Source: Streptomyces sp. MRC013 | GTDB lineage: Bacteria; Actinomycetota; Actinomycetes; Streptomycetales; Streptomycetaceae | Assembly: GCF_023614235.1 (NCBI RefSeq) | Contig: NZ_CP094264.1 | Coordinates: forward strand, 4,092,001-4,156,000 | DNA length: 64,000 bases | Direction of reading: 5' to 3' | Shown: one piece after another, positions 19,079 to 26,905 of the stretch | Layout of the letters: the number at the start of each line of letters is the position of its first letter | How positions within the stretch are numbered: position 1 is the stretch's first letter | Position numbers and translations under genes: made by a program | Notes under the pieces: generated by a model | Told to the model about the DNA's origin: nothing | Databases searched by the model: none | Seen by the model: only the letters and a program-made list of their open reading frames with translations

Positions 19079-20700
19079 GTACCGCAAACGACACGAAGCG
19101 GAAGGCGCCCGCCGGTGAGCGGGTGGCCGACTGGGCGGACGGCCGGCTCGGGATCTACTCCCTGGCCAAGGCCAACATGCGGAAGATCTTCCCGGACCAC
19201 TGGTCCTTCATGCTGGGCGAGGTCTGCCTCTACAGCTTCATCATCATCATCCTCACGGGTGTGTACCTGACGCTGTTCTTCCACCCGAGCATGAACGAGG
19301 TCGTCTACCACGGCAGCTATGTGCCGATGCAGGGCGTCCGGATGACCGAGGCGTACGCCTCGACGCTGGACATCAGCTTCGACGTCCGCGGCGGCCTGCT
19401 GATCCGGCAGATCCACCACTGGGCGGCGGTGATCTTCATCGCCGGCATGTTCGTGCACATGATGCGCGTCTTCTTCACCGGCGCGTTCCGCAAGCCGCGT
19501 GAGATCAACTGGCTGTTCGGCTTCCTGCTGCTCGTCCTGGGCATGTTCACCGGTTTCACCGGCTACTCGCTCCCGGACGACCTGCTCTCCGGCACCGGTG
19601 TGCGCTTCACGCAGGGCGCGATCCTGTCCGTGCCGATCGTCGGCACGTACCTGTCGATGTTCCTCTTCGGCGGCGAGTTCCCCGGCCACGACATGGTCGC
19701 CCGGTTCTACTCGATCCACATCCTGCTGCTGCCGGGCATCATGCTCGGTCTCGTGGTGGCCCACCTGATCCTGGTCTTCTACCACAAGCACACGCAGTTC
19801 GCGGGTCCCGGCCGGACGAACAAGAACGTGGTCGGCATGCCGCTCCTGCCGGTCTACATGGCCAAGGCCGGTGGCTTCTTCTTCCTGGTCTTCGGCGTCA
19901 TCGCGGCCATCGCCGGCATGTTCACCATCAACCCGGTGTGGGCGCTCGGCCCGTACCGACCGGACATGGTGTCCACCGGCGCCCAGCCCGACTGGTACAT
20001 GGGCTTCGCCGAGGGCCTCATCCGGGCCATGCCCGGCTGGGAGATCAACCTCTGGGGCCACACGCTGGTCCTGGGCGTGTTCGTCCCGCTGGTGGTGTTC
20101 GGCCTGATGCTGGCTGCGATCGCGGTCTACCCGTTCATCGAGTCCTGGGTCACCGGCGACAAGCGCGAGCACCACATCCTGGACCGCCCGCGCAACGCCC
20201 CGACGCGGACGGCGCTCGGCGTCGCCTGGGTCACCGGCTACATGATCATGCTGATCGGCGGTGGCAACGACATCGTCGCCACCTACTTCCACATGTCGAT
20301 CAACGCGGTCACCTGGTTCGTCCGGATCGCCTTCTTCGTCGGACCGGTCCTCGCCTTCATCGTCACCAAGCGGATCTGCCTGGGCCTCCAGCGCCGCGAC
20401 CGCGACAAGGTGCTGCACGGCCGCGAGACGGGCATCATCAAGCGGCTGCCGCACGGTGAGTTCGTCGAGGTCCACGAGCCGCTCAGCCAGGCGCAGATGT
20501 ACGCGCTCACCGCGCACGAGCAGTACGCGCCGGCCGAGATCGGCCCGACGGTCGACGACAACGGGGTCGAGCGCAAGCCGACCCTCAAGGAGAAGCTCCG
20601 CGCGAAGCTGAGCAAGGGCTACTACGGCGAGGGGAACCAGATCCCCAAGGCCACGGTGGAGGAGTACAAGGAGATCAGCGCGGGCCACGGCCACCACTGA
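19075..20700 (+). CDS. qcrB: Cytochrome b subunit of the bcc complex
   Basis: 541-residue menaquinol-oxidising cytochrome b with eight or more membrane helices and the extended hydrophilic C-terminus of actinobacteria. Haem-ligand His pairs lie in the helices around LIRQIHHWAAVIFIAGMFVH and RFYSIHILLLPGIMLG. The Qo-site motif appears as NPVWALGPY (PVWA in place of PEWY/PDWY). Its start overlaps qcrA, and a T-poor but strong hairpin follows at 20727. This is the last gene of the ctaE-qcrCAB operon. Confidence 0.97.
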   Translation: MSTANDTKRKAPAGERVADWADGRLGIYSLAKANMRKIFPDHWSFMLGEVCLYSFIIIILTGVYLTLFFHPSMNEVVYHGSYVPMQGVRMTEAYASTLDISFDVRGGLLIRQIHHWAAVIFIAGMFVHMMRVFFTGAFRKPREINWLFGFLLLVLGMFTGFTGYSLPDDLLSGTGVRFTQGAILSVPIVGTYLSMFLFGGEFPGHDMVARFYSIHILLLPGIMLGLVVAHLILVFYHKHTQFAGPGRTNKNVVGMPLLPVYMAKAGGFFFLVFGVIAAIAGMFTINPVWALGPYRPDMVSTGAQPDWYMGFAEGLIRAMPGWEINLWGHTLVLGVFVPLVVFGLMLAAIAVYPFIESWVTGDKREHHILDRPRNAPTRTALGVAWVTGYMIMLIGGGNDIVATYFHMSINAVTWFVRIAFFVGPVLAFIVTKRICLGLQRRDRDKVLHGRETGIIKRLPHGEFVEVHEPLSQAQMYALTAHEQYAPAEIGPTVDDNGVERKPTLKEKLRAKLSKGYYGEGNQIPKATVEEYKEISAGHGHH

Positions 20701-20726
20701 CCCCCGACCCGAAGGTCGCCACGGCC

Positions 20727-20759
20727 GAGAGCCCCGTCCCATCGCCGGACGGGGCTCTC
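20727..20759 (+). terminator. Terminator of the ctaE-qcrCAB operon
   Basis: Perfect 13-bp stem GAGAGCCCCGTCC / GGACGGGGCTCTC (20727-20739 and 20747-20759) with a 7-base loop, 27 bp after the qcrB stop. Confidence 0.85.
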
Positions 20760-20819
20760 CGCCGTCCCCGGGCTCGCTAGGCTGGAGCCCGTCTATCCGT
20801 CACGGACCCGGGAGCGACC

Positions 20820-21884
20820 ATGAGCGCTGTGCCACCCGCTGGAGGTTCCACCGCGGCGGGCCGCTCCTGGCCCGCCGTCCTCGACACCCTGCTCTCGGGC
20901 GGGGACCTCGACGCGGACGCGACCGCGTGGGCGATGGAGCGCATCCTCAGCGGGGAGGCCACGAACGCGCAGATCGCCGGCTTCGCGGTGGCCCTGCGCG
21001 GCAAGGGCGAGACCGTGGAGGAGATCTCCGGCCTCGTCCGCACCATGTACGCCCACGCCCGGACCATCGAGGTCCCGGGGCCGTCGGTCGACATCGTCGG
21101 CACGGGCGGTGACGGGGCGAAGACCGTCAACATCTCCACCATGTCGGCGGTGGTCGTCGCCGGTACGGGCGCGAAGGTCGTCAAGCACGGCAACCGCGCC
21201 GCCTCGTCCGCGTCGGGCGCCTCCGACGTCCTGGAGAAGCTCGGCGTCAACCTGGAACTCTCCCCGGAGCGGGTCGCCGAGGTGGCGGAGGAGGCGGGCA
21301 TCACCTTCTGCTTCGCCGTCAGGTTCCACCCGGCGCTCCGCCACGTCGCCGCCGCCCGCAGGGAGCTGGGCATCCGGACGACGTTCAACTTCCTGGGGCC
21401 GCTGACCAACCCGGCCCGGGTGCGCGCCCAGGCGACGGGGGTGGCCGACGCGCGGATGGCGCCGATCCTCGCCGGGGTGCTCGCCGAGCGCGGCTCGTCG
21501 GCGCTGGTGTTCCGCGGTGAGGACGGGCTCGACGAACTGACCACGACGGCCGGCTCCCGGGTGTGGGTCGTCCGGGACGGGGCCGTGCGCGAGGAGTCCT
21601 TCCACCCCCGCGACGTCGGCCTCGACCTGGTCCCGGTGGAGGCCCTGCGCGGCGCCGACGCCTCGTACAACGCGGACGTGGCGCGCCGGCTGCTGGCCGG
21701 CGGGACCGGGCCGGTGCGGGACGCGGTGCTGCTGAACGCCGCGGCGGCGCTGGTCGCGCTGGACCCGTCGGAGGCGCCGCTGGCCGAGCAGTTGCGGGCC
21801 GGTATGGCGAAGGCCGCCGAGTCCGTCGACTCGGGCGCCGCCCGGGACGTCCTGGACCGCTGGGTGCGGGCCACCAACCGCTAG
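20820..21884 (+). CDS. trpD: Anthranilate phosphoribosyltransferase TrpD
   Basis: Second step of tryptophan synthesis: joins anthranilate to PRPP. 354 residues. PRPP/Mg sites are visible in [17 protein letters not shown] (about 92-108) and [18 protein letters not shown] (about 122-139); the anthranilate site has [11 protein letters not shown]. The other trp genes are elsewhere, but trpD beside the qcr operon is a conserved actinobacterial arrangement (Rv2192c). It is monocistronic: a terminator precedes it at 20727 and another follows at 21890. Confidence 0.96.
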   Translation: MSAVPPAGGSTAAGRSWPAVLDTLLSGGDLDADATAWAMERILSGEATNAQIAGFAVALRGKGETVEEISGLVRTMYAHARTIEVPGPSVDIVGTGGDGAKTVNISTMSAVVVAGTGAKVVKHGNRAASSASGASDVLEKLGVNLELSPERVAEVAEEAGITFCFAVRFHPALRHVAAARRELGIRTTFNFLGPLTNPARVRAQATGVADARMAPILAGVLAERGSSALVFRGEDGLDELTTTAGSRVWVVRDGAVREESFHPRDVGLDLVPVEALRGADASYNADVARRLLAGGTGPVRDAVLLNAAAALVALDPSEAPLAEQLRAGMAKAAESVDSGAARDVLDRWVRATNR

Positions 21885-21889
21885 CCCCA

Positions 21890-21933
21890 CGGGTCGGCGG
21901 CGCCGCCCCGCGCGGGGCGGCGCCGCCGACCCG
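21890..21933. terminator. Very long perfect hairpin after trpD
   Basis: Two 21-base arms (21890-21910 and 21913-21933) are exact inverted repeats separated by CG, starting 6 bp after the trpD stop. The stem is almost pure G/C and ends the trpD transcript ahead of the riboswitch leader. Confidence 0.85.
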
Positions 21934-21992
21934 TCCGCCGTACGGACGGCCGCCTTGCGCGGGGGCCGGGTGCGTGTGGCAGGATGCTCGGC

Positions 21993-22115
21993 AAGGTCAT
22001 GAGTGACAGCGAAGACGGCCCCGGCCCGCTGTCCGGCAACCCTCCGTCCGTGGCGGGGTGCCCCGGGTGACGACCAGGCCGCGAGCAGAGAGGCCCGCGG
22101 CAAGCGCGGACCCCT
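21993..22115 (+). ncRNA. SAM-IV riboswitch
   Basis: S-adenosylmethionine aptamer of the actinobacterial SAM-IV class. The core is recognisable: GGTCATGAGTGACAGC, CCGGCAACCCTCC, TGGCGGGGTGCCCCGGGTGA closing with GACC (the GGTC/GACC outer helix), and the downstream pseudoknot region CCCGCGGCAAGCGCGGACCC that is specific to SAM-IV. It lies in the 424-bp gap between trpD and the class V aminotransferase and should switch that gene off when SAM is plentiful. 3' boundary approximate. Confidence 0.85.
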
Positions 22116-22152
22116 GCGCACCCCGGGGTCCTGGTTCCGAGGGAGCGGTTTC

Positions 22153-22173
22153 GTGAGCAAGCGAATGCGCTAG
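22153..22173 (+). CDS. Possible six-residue leader peptide (VSKRMR)
   Basis: GTG-AGC-AAG-CGA-ATG-CGC-TAG follows a good GAGGGAG ribosome site by 7 bases and lies between the SAM-IV aptamer and the aminotransferase. It may be a translated upstream mini-gene, or the remains of an older start. Nothing in its composition (no Cys, one internal Met) proves a sensing role. The 135 bases from here to the aminotransferase start show no other feature. Confidence 0.35.
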   Translation: MSKRMR

Positions 22174-22308
22174 GGCCTTCGGCCCCTTCCCCCTCCTCCG
22201 CGCGGCCGCAGCCGTGCGTCGAGGCAACACCCGCGTGGCGTACGGCGGCCGAGCCGTCCCCGCGGGACTCCGCCCCCATCCGCCCCGTCCTCGCCGGGAG
22301 AGTCCGCC

Positions 22309-23733
22309 ATGTCCGCGTGCCCGAACACCGTCACCGAGTCCGCCCCCGTCACCGGACCCGCCCCCGGCGCCTGCCTGCCGCTGCCCGTGCTCGGACGGGA
22401 CGTGACCGTGCCGCTGGCGACCGGCGGTAAGGCCGTGTACGCCGCGCTGGACTACGCGGCCAGCGCCCCGGCGCTGCAGCGCGTGTGGGACGACGTCGCC
22501 GCGTACGCCCCGTACTACGGCAGCGTCCACCGGGGCGCCGGGTACCTGTCACAGCTTTCCACGGACCTGTTCGAGAGCAGCCGCGCGACGGTCGCGCGGT
22601 TCCTCGGGTGCCGCCCCGGCGACCAGGTCGTGTTCACCCGCTCCACGACCGACTCGCTGAACCTGCTCGCCGGCGTCCTGCCCGCCGGCTGCGAGGTGTT
22701 CGTCTTCGAGACCGAGCACCACGCCTCGCTCCTGCCGTGGCGGGGCGCCCGTGTGACCTACCTGGACGCGCCGCGCACTCCCGGCCGGGCCGTGGAGGCG
22801 CTGGAACGCGCCCTCGCCGGCCGGGACCCCCACGGGCCCGCCCTGGTGTCCGTGACCGGCGCCTCCAACGTGACCGGCGAGCTGTGGCCCGTACGGGAAC
22901 TGGCCGCCGCCGCGCACGCGCACGGCGCGCGGGTCGTGCTGGACGCCGCCCAGCTGGCGCCGCACCACCCGGTGGACGTGGCGGACCTGGACGTGGACTG
23001 GGTGGCGTTCTCGGGGCACAAGCTGTACGCGCCGTTCGGGGCGGGCGTGCTGGCCGGGCGGGCCGACTGGCTGCGGGAGGCCGAGCCGTACCTGGCGGGC
23101 GGCGGGGCGTCGCGGACGGTGGCCCGGCGGGCCGACGGCGGGGTGGACGTCGCCTGGCACACGACGGCGGCGCGCCACGAGGCCGGGTCGCCGAACGTGA
23201 TCGGCGCCTACGCCATCGCCTCGGCCTGCGAGGCGCTCACCGCGGCGGGGTTCGACGCGCTCGTCGCCCGCGAGCGGGAGCTGATCGCCCGCGTGCGGGA
23301 GGGGCTGGCCGAGGTGCCGGGGGTACGGCTGCTGTCGCTGTTCGGCGACGACGCCCCGCGCGTCGGGGTGCTCTCCTTCGTCGTGGAGGGCTGGAGCGGC
23401 TCGCACTTCGCCGCGGCGCTCTCCGCCGAGTACGGGATCGGCGTCCGCGACGGACTGTTCTGCGCCCACCCGCTGGTCAGGACCCTGCTGGGCGAGTCGC
23501 CGCAGGAGCCGGGGGAGTGCGGGGCACCGGGGGCCGGGCCGGGGGAGGAGCAGCTCGGCGCGATCCGGGTCAGTTTCGGCGCGGGGACGCCGGACGAGCA
23601 CCTCGACCGCTTCGTCCGGGCCGTGCGGGAACTGGTCGGGGGCGGTGTCCGGCGGGAACGCCGCACCGGGGACGGGCACCGGACCCCGGCCGCCGCCGCC
23701 CCGTGGCCGGTTCCGCCTCGCTCGTTCGAGTGA
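22309..23733 (+). CDS. Class V PLP-dependent aminotransferase / cysteine desulfurase-like enzyme
   Basis: 474 residues of the SufS/NifS fold. The PLP lysine is in FSGHKLYAPFG (Lys238); other PLP contacts are FTRSTTDSLNLLAG, ETEHHASLLPW and VVLDAAQLAPH (Asp-Ala-Ala-Gln). ATG at 22309 follows GGGAGAG by 8 bases. Control by a SAM-IV riboswitch puts it in sulfur/methionine metabolism, where a desulfurase or related C-S lyase would fit. The typical SufS active-site Cys segment is replaced by GLFCAHPLVRTLL, whose Cys could serve. Exact substrate unknown. Confidence 0.88.
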   Translation: MSACPNTVTESAPVTGPAPGACLPLPVLGRDVTVPLATGGKAVYAALDYAASAPALQRVWDDVAAYAPYYGSVHRGAGYLSQLSTDLFESSRATVARFLGCRPGDQVVFTRSTTDSLNLLAGVLPAGCEVFVFETEHHASLLPWRGARVTYLDAPRTPGRAVEALERALAGRDPHGPALVSVTGASNVTGELWPVRELAAAAHAHGARVVLDAAQLAPHHPVDVADLDVDWVAFSGHKLYAPFGAGVLAGRADWLREAEPYLAGGGASRTVARRADGGVDVAWHTTAARHEAGSPNVIGAYAIASACEALTAAGFDALVARERELIARVREGLAEVPGVRLLSLFGDDAPRVGVLSFVVEGWSGSHFAAALSAEYGIGVRDGLFCAHPLVRTLLGESPQEPGECGAPGAGPGEEQLGAIRVSFGAGTPDEHLDRFVRAVRELVGGGVRRERRTGDGHRTPAAAAPWPVPPRSFE

Positions 23734-23751
23734 ATCGGGTGGCGGGGAGGG

Positions 23752-24033
23752 TCAGGTGTCGAGGCCGATGGCGAACGCCGCCTCCAGGTCGTGCTGCGAG
23801 TACGTGCGGAACGCGACGTGGGTGTCGGTCGCGACGACGCCGGGGATCTTGCTGATGCGGCCGGGGATGACGTCGGCCAGGTCGTCGTGGTCGGGCACAC
23901 GGACCATGGCGACCAGGTCGTAGGTCCCGGTGACGGAGAAGACCTCGCTCACGTTGTCGAGCGCGGCGATCGCCTCCGCGATCTCGGGGATGCGGTCCAC
24001 ACTGGTCTTGATGAGCACGATCGCGGTGATCAC
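23752..24033 (-). CDS. Stand-alone Lrp/AsnC ligand-binding (RAM) domain protein
   Basis: 93 residues beginning MITAIVLIKTSVDRIPEIAE, matching only the effector-binding half of Lrp/AsnC regulators, with no helix-turn-helix. Such small proteins form ring-shaped oligomers and may bind amino acids or modulate full-length Lrp proteins. Its ATG overlaps the stop of the upstream rhomboid gene by 4 bp, so the two are co-translated. It converges with the aminotransferase 18 bp away. Target unknown. Confidence 0.88.
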   Translation of the reverse strand: MITAIVLIKTSVDRIPEIAEAIAALDNVSEVFSVTGTYDLVAMVRVPDHDDLADVIPGRISKIPGVVATDTHVAFRTYSQHDLEAAFAIGLDT

Positions 24034-24749
24034 GGCTGTCCCTCTCGCTCGGCGGCCGCTGCTGGGCCCTTCACTCTAGTGCCCCGGCGGCACGCCCACG
24101 CGTGGAGGAAACCCAGCGCGAACCCGACGAGGTGCGCGAGGTAGGCGACGCCCGGTCCGCTGCCCGCCCCGCGCGCCGCCAGCCACTGCAGGACGAACCA
24201 GAAGGCCAGAACGATCCAGGCGGGGAAGCGCAGCGGCAGGAAGAACAGGAAGGGGAAGAGGCTGGTCACCCGCGCCCGGGGGAAGAGGTACAGGAAGGCG
24301 CCGAGCACCCCCGAGATCGCCCCCGACGCCCCCACCAGCGTCTGCTCGCTGTCGGCGTGGGCCACCGCGTAACCGGCCAGGGCGAGGTAACCGCACACCA
24401 CGTAGAACACCCCGAACCGGATGTGCCCCATCCGCTCCTCGGCCATCGCGCCGAAGACGAAGAGGAACAGCATGTTCCCCAGCAGGTGGAGCCAGTTGCC
24501 GTGCACGAACAGGGCGCTGAGCGGGGTGAGCAGCGCCGGGGGGGAGCCGCTCAGGAGGTCCGCCGGGACCACTCCCCAGCGCCGGAAGTACGCGCTCTGC
24601 GCGGCGACCAGGGCGTCCCCGCTCCCGTGCGAGGCCGTCAGCCCCGACGCCGGGCCGAGGACGAAGACCAGCGCGCACACCCCGATGACGCCGTAGGTCA
24701 CCGAGGGGCCGGTGACGGCGCGCCGCAACGCTCCACACCAATCGATCAT
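24030..24749 (-). CDS. Rhomboid-family intramembrane serine protease
   Basis: 239 residues with six or more membrane helices. The catalytic Ser is in LVGASGAISGVLGAF (about residue 141) and the His in YLAHLVGFALGFLHAW (about 204). Loop 1 carries the HGNWLHLLGNMLFL segment seen in true rhomboids. ATG at 24749 (MIDWCGALRRAV) was chosen; the open frame upstream has no similarity. It probably cuts single-pass membrane proteins within the bilayer. Overlaps the Lrp-domain gene. Confidence 0.93.
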   Translation of the reverse strand: MIDWCGALRRAVTGPSVTYGVIGVCALVFVLGPASGLTASHGSGDALVAAQSAYFRRWGVVPADLLSGSPPALLTPLSALFVHGNWLHLLGNMLFLFVFGAMAEERMGHIRFGVFYVVCGYLALAGYAVAHADSEQTLVGASGAISGVLGAFLYLFPRARVTSLFPFLFFLPLRFPAWIVLAFWFVLQWLAARGAGSGPGVAYLAHLVGFALGFLHAWACRRGTRVKGPAAAAEREGQP

Positions 24750-24857
24750 GAACAGATCATGACGTAGGGGGAGCGAGCGGGACAGAGCGCCTCGCCGGGG
24801 CGCGCCCGTCCCCGCCGTCCGCGCGGGCGGGACCGCGGAGGCCGTAGGGTTGCGGGC

Positions 24858-25199
24858 GTGCCCGGGCCGCTCCGGGGCATCCGCAGTCCGGGGGCGCACG
24901 GCGCACCGAGGGTCGAGGCGGTGGAACGACCGGACGACGAGGACGGCATCATGGCGACGGCCCCCCGGCCGGCCCCGGCACCCGCCGGCGCCGCGCCCTC
25001 CGCGGCGGCCGGCCCGCTTCGGCGCGGCGCGTTCCCCGCGGGCCGGGAGCGCGGCCGTCCGGACCCGGCGGGGGAGCCCGCGGCGGGGGAGCGCGAGACG
25101 GTCGGTGAGACCATCGAGTCGGTGGACGGGCCGGGCACCGGTCCCCGAGCACGGGTCCGGGGCGACGGGTGGCCCGGTGGAGTCGGAACGGACGGGTAG
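24858..25199 (+). CDS. Possible small hypothetical protein upstream of the NYN gene
   Basis: 113-residue frame (VPGPLRGIRSPGAHGAPRVE) rich in Ala, Gly, Pro, Arg and Glu, with no recognised domain. Support is the TAGGGT -10-like hexamer at 24845-24850, seven bases before the GTG, the usual leaderless layout, and the 14-bp spacing to the next gene. Against it, the composition is close to that of random high-GC DNA. If not coding, the 460-bp gap 24750-25213 holds only the divergent promoters. Confidence 0.35.
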   Translation: MPGPLRGIRSPGAHGAPRVEAVERPDDEDGIMATAPRPAPAPAGAAPSAAAGPLRRGAFPAGRERGRPDPAGEPAAGERETVGETIESVDGPGTGPRARVRGDGWPGGVGTDG

Positions 25200-25213
25200 T
25201 GGGGTGACGGATC

Positions 25214-26578
25214 GTGGCGCAGCCCGCAAGCGGCGCTGAGTCGGCCGGCGCGGCCGGTGGCGCCGCCGAGGCGCTCGACCGCCCGCTGCCCGAGGCGGTG
25301 CGGCGCCGGGTCGTCGGGCTCGTCGCCGAGGCGTTCGGCGGCCTGACGGTCGCCGAGCTGCCGCCGCAGCTGCGGCAGTACGCCCGCTTCACCCCTTCCC
25401 GGCGGGCCCGGTTCGCGGGCAACGCGATGGCCGCGGCCCTGGAGGCCGAGGCGCTCTTCCGGCAGCGCGTCGGCGAGTGGCTGCGGACCGTCCAGCCGGA
25501 ACTGGCCGCGGCCGTCGAGTCGGGCGCGCCGCCCGCCGCCGCCGACCCGGTCGACGTGGCGGCCGCCGCGTACGTGCTGCGCCCCGCCGGCTGGGTCAAG
25601 CTGGTCGCCGCGGCCGGCGAGGAGGCGCAGCGCGCGGACGCCGAGCGCGCCGGGGAGGCGGACCGGCGGGAGCTGGAGCGGCTGCGCGAGGAGCTGGCGG
25701 AGGCCCGCGCGCACACCCGGACCGAGACGGAGCGGCTGCGCTCCGAGCTGGAAGCGGCCCGCAAGGAGGCCGAATCCCTCCGGCGCAAGCTCCGCAGCGC
25801 GCTGAGCGACGTCAAGCGGGGCGAGGCCGCCCTCCGCCGGGCGCGGGCCGAGATCGACGGTGTCAGGTCGGACGCGGCCGCCCGCGTCTCGGCCGCCGAG
25901 AGCGAGACCCGCCGCCTCAAGGCCCGGCTCGGGGAGACCGAGGCCGCCCTGGAGGCGAGCCGCCGGGCCGCCCGCGAGGGCCGCTCGGTGGAGGACGTAC
26001 GGCTCCGGCTGCTGCTGGACACGGTCCTGGAGGCCGCCCAGGGCCTGCGCCGCGAACTGGCCCTGCCCCCCGTCTCCGTGCGGCCCGCGGACTCCGTGGA
26101 CGCGGTGGAACCCGGCCGGATGTCGCCGAAGGACGTCGCCGCCCGCGCGCTGTCGGAGACCGACCCCGCCCTCCTCGACCAGCTCCTCGCCCTGCCCCAG
26201 GCCCATCTGGTCGTCGACGGCTACAACGTGACCAAGGCCGGCTATCCGACGATGCCGCTGGAGAAGCAGCGGCTGCGGCTGCTGGGCGGGCTCTCCGCAC
26301 TCGCCGCCCGTTCGGGCGCCGAGGTCACCTGCGTCTTCGACGGCGCGGAACTGGCCGCCCCGGTGCTGCTCGCCCCGCCGCGCGGGGTGCGGGTGCTGTT
26401 CTCCAAACCGGGGGTGACCGCGGACGAGCTGATCCGCCAGCTCGTCCGCGCCGAGCCCGCCGGCCGGCCGGTGGTCGTGGTCTCCAGCGACCGCGAGGTG
26501 GCCGACGGCGTCGCCGAGTCCGGTGCCCGGCCGGTCGCGTCCGTGATGTTGCTGAAGCGGCTTTCGCGGCTCTCGTGA
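25214..26578 (+). CDS. NYN (YacP-like) RNA-binding domain protein with central coiled coil
   Basis: 454 residues in three parts: an N-terminal helical region (about 1-135) with RRRVVGLVAEAFGGLTVAEL; a long charged coiled coil (about 135-265) full of Glu, Arg and Ala heptads; and a C-terminal PIN-like NYN nuclease domain (about 325-454) with LVVDGYNVTKAGYP, TCVFDGAEL and VVVVSSDREVADGV, the acidic residues that would hold metal. Related domains include Bacillus Rae1/YacP, a ribosome-associated RNase. It follows the small frame at 24858 by 14 bp. RNase activity here is inferred. Confidence 0.88.
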   Translation: MAQPASGAESAGAAGGAAEALDRPLPEAVRRRVVGLVAEAFGGLTVAELPPQLRQYARFTPSRRARFAGNAMAAALEAEALFRQRVGEWLRTVQPELAAAVESGAPPAAADPVDVAAAAYVLRPAGWVKLVAAAGEEAQRADAERAGEADRRELERLREELAEARAHTRTETERLRSELEAARKEAESLRRKLRSALSDVKRGEAALRRARAEIDGVRSDAAARVSAAESETRRLKARLGETEAALEASRRAAREGRSVEDVRLRLLLDTVLEAAQGLRRELALPPVSVRPADSVDAVEPGRMSPKDVAARALSETDPALLDQLLALPQAHLVVDGYNVTKAGYPTMPLEKQRLRLLGGLSALAARSGAEVTCVFDGAELAAPVLLAPPRGVRVLFSKPGVTADELIRQLVRAEPAGRPVVVVSSDREVADGVAESGARPVASVMLLKRLSRLS

Positions 26579-26700
26579 CCCCTGGGCGCGATGCCCCTTT
26601 TTGAGGGTGCCCTTGGAGAACGCAGGGTCAACTCCCCTTGACGCGCTGTGGGGCGGCGGTAAAGAAAGTGCCCGGTGGGCGAGATTTTTCTCATGAGGAT

Positions 26701-26905
26701 TTGAACTGATCACAACTCGGTCACTAGGGTCTGGGCTCGAACCTTCGCGCGGTTGACCGTCCATCCGGGACGGCAGCGAAGGCACCGCCTGAACCGTGCA
26801 GTTCGGACGTGGATCACGGGGAGTGTCCGGACGCTCAGCGCGGGACCGGGGCATTGACCGTCGACCCGGCAGGCGGCTCGAACGAGGAAGAAGGAGCTCG
26901 CCTCC
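26701..26905 (+). promoter_or_regulatory. Promoter and structured 5' leader of the first NlpC/P60 gene
   Basis: TTGAAC (26701-26706), an 18-base spacer and TAGGGT (26725-26730) form a good vegetative promoter. Transcription would begin near 26737 and leave about 170 bases of leader. The leader can fold: CCTTCGC...GCGAAGG encloses a CCGTCC/GGACGG hairpin, then GTTCGGAC...GTCCGGAC forms a second arm. No known riboswitch class fits. The stretch 26579-26700 between the NYN gene and the promoter holds nothing else I can name. Confidence 0.55.

Noticed and set aside
26731..26905. c-di-AMP (ydaO/yuaA) riboswitch upstream of the first NlpC/P60 gene
   Set aside because: This class is common before Streptomyces wall hydrolases, but the conserved GGGGACCC and GGGUGAAUC-type core is not present.
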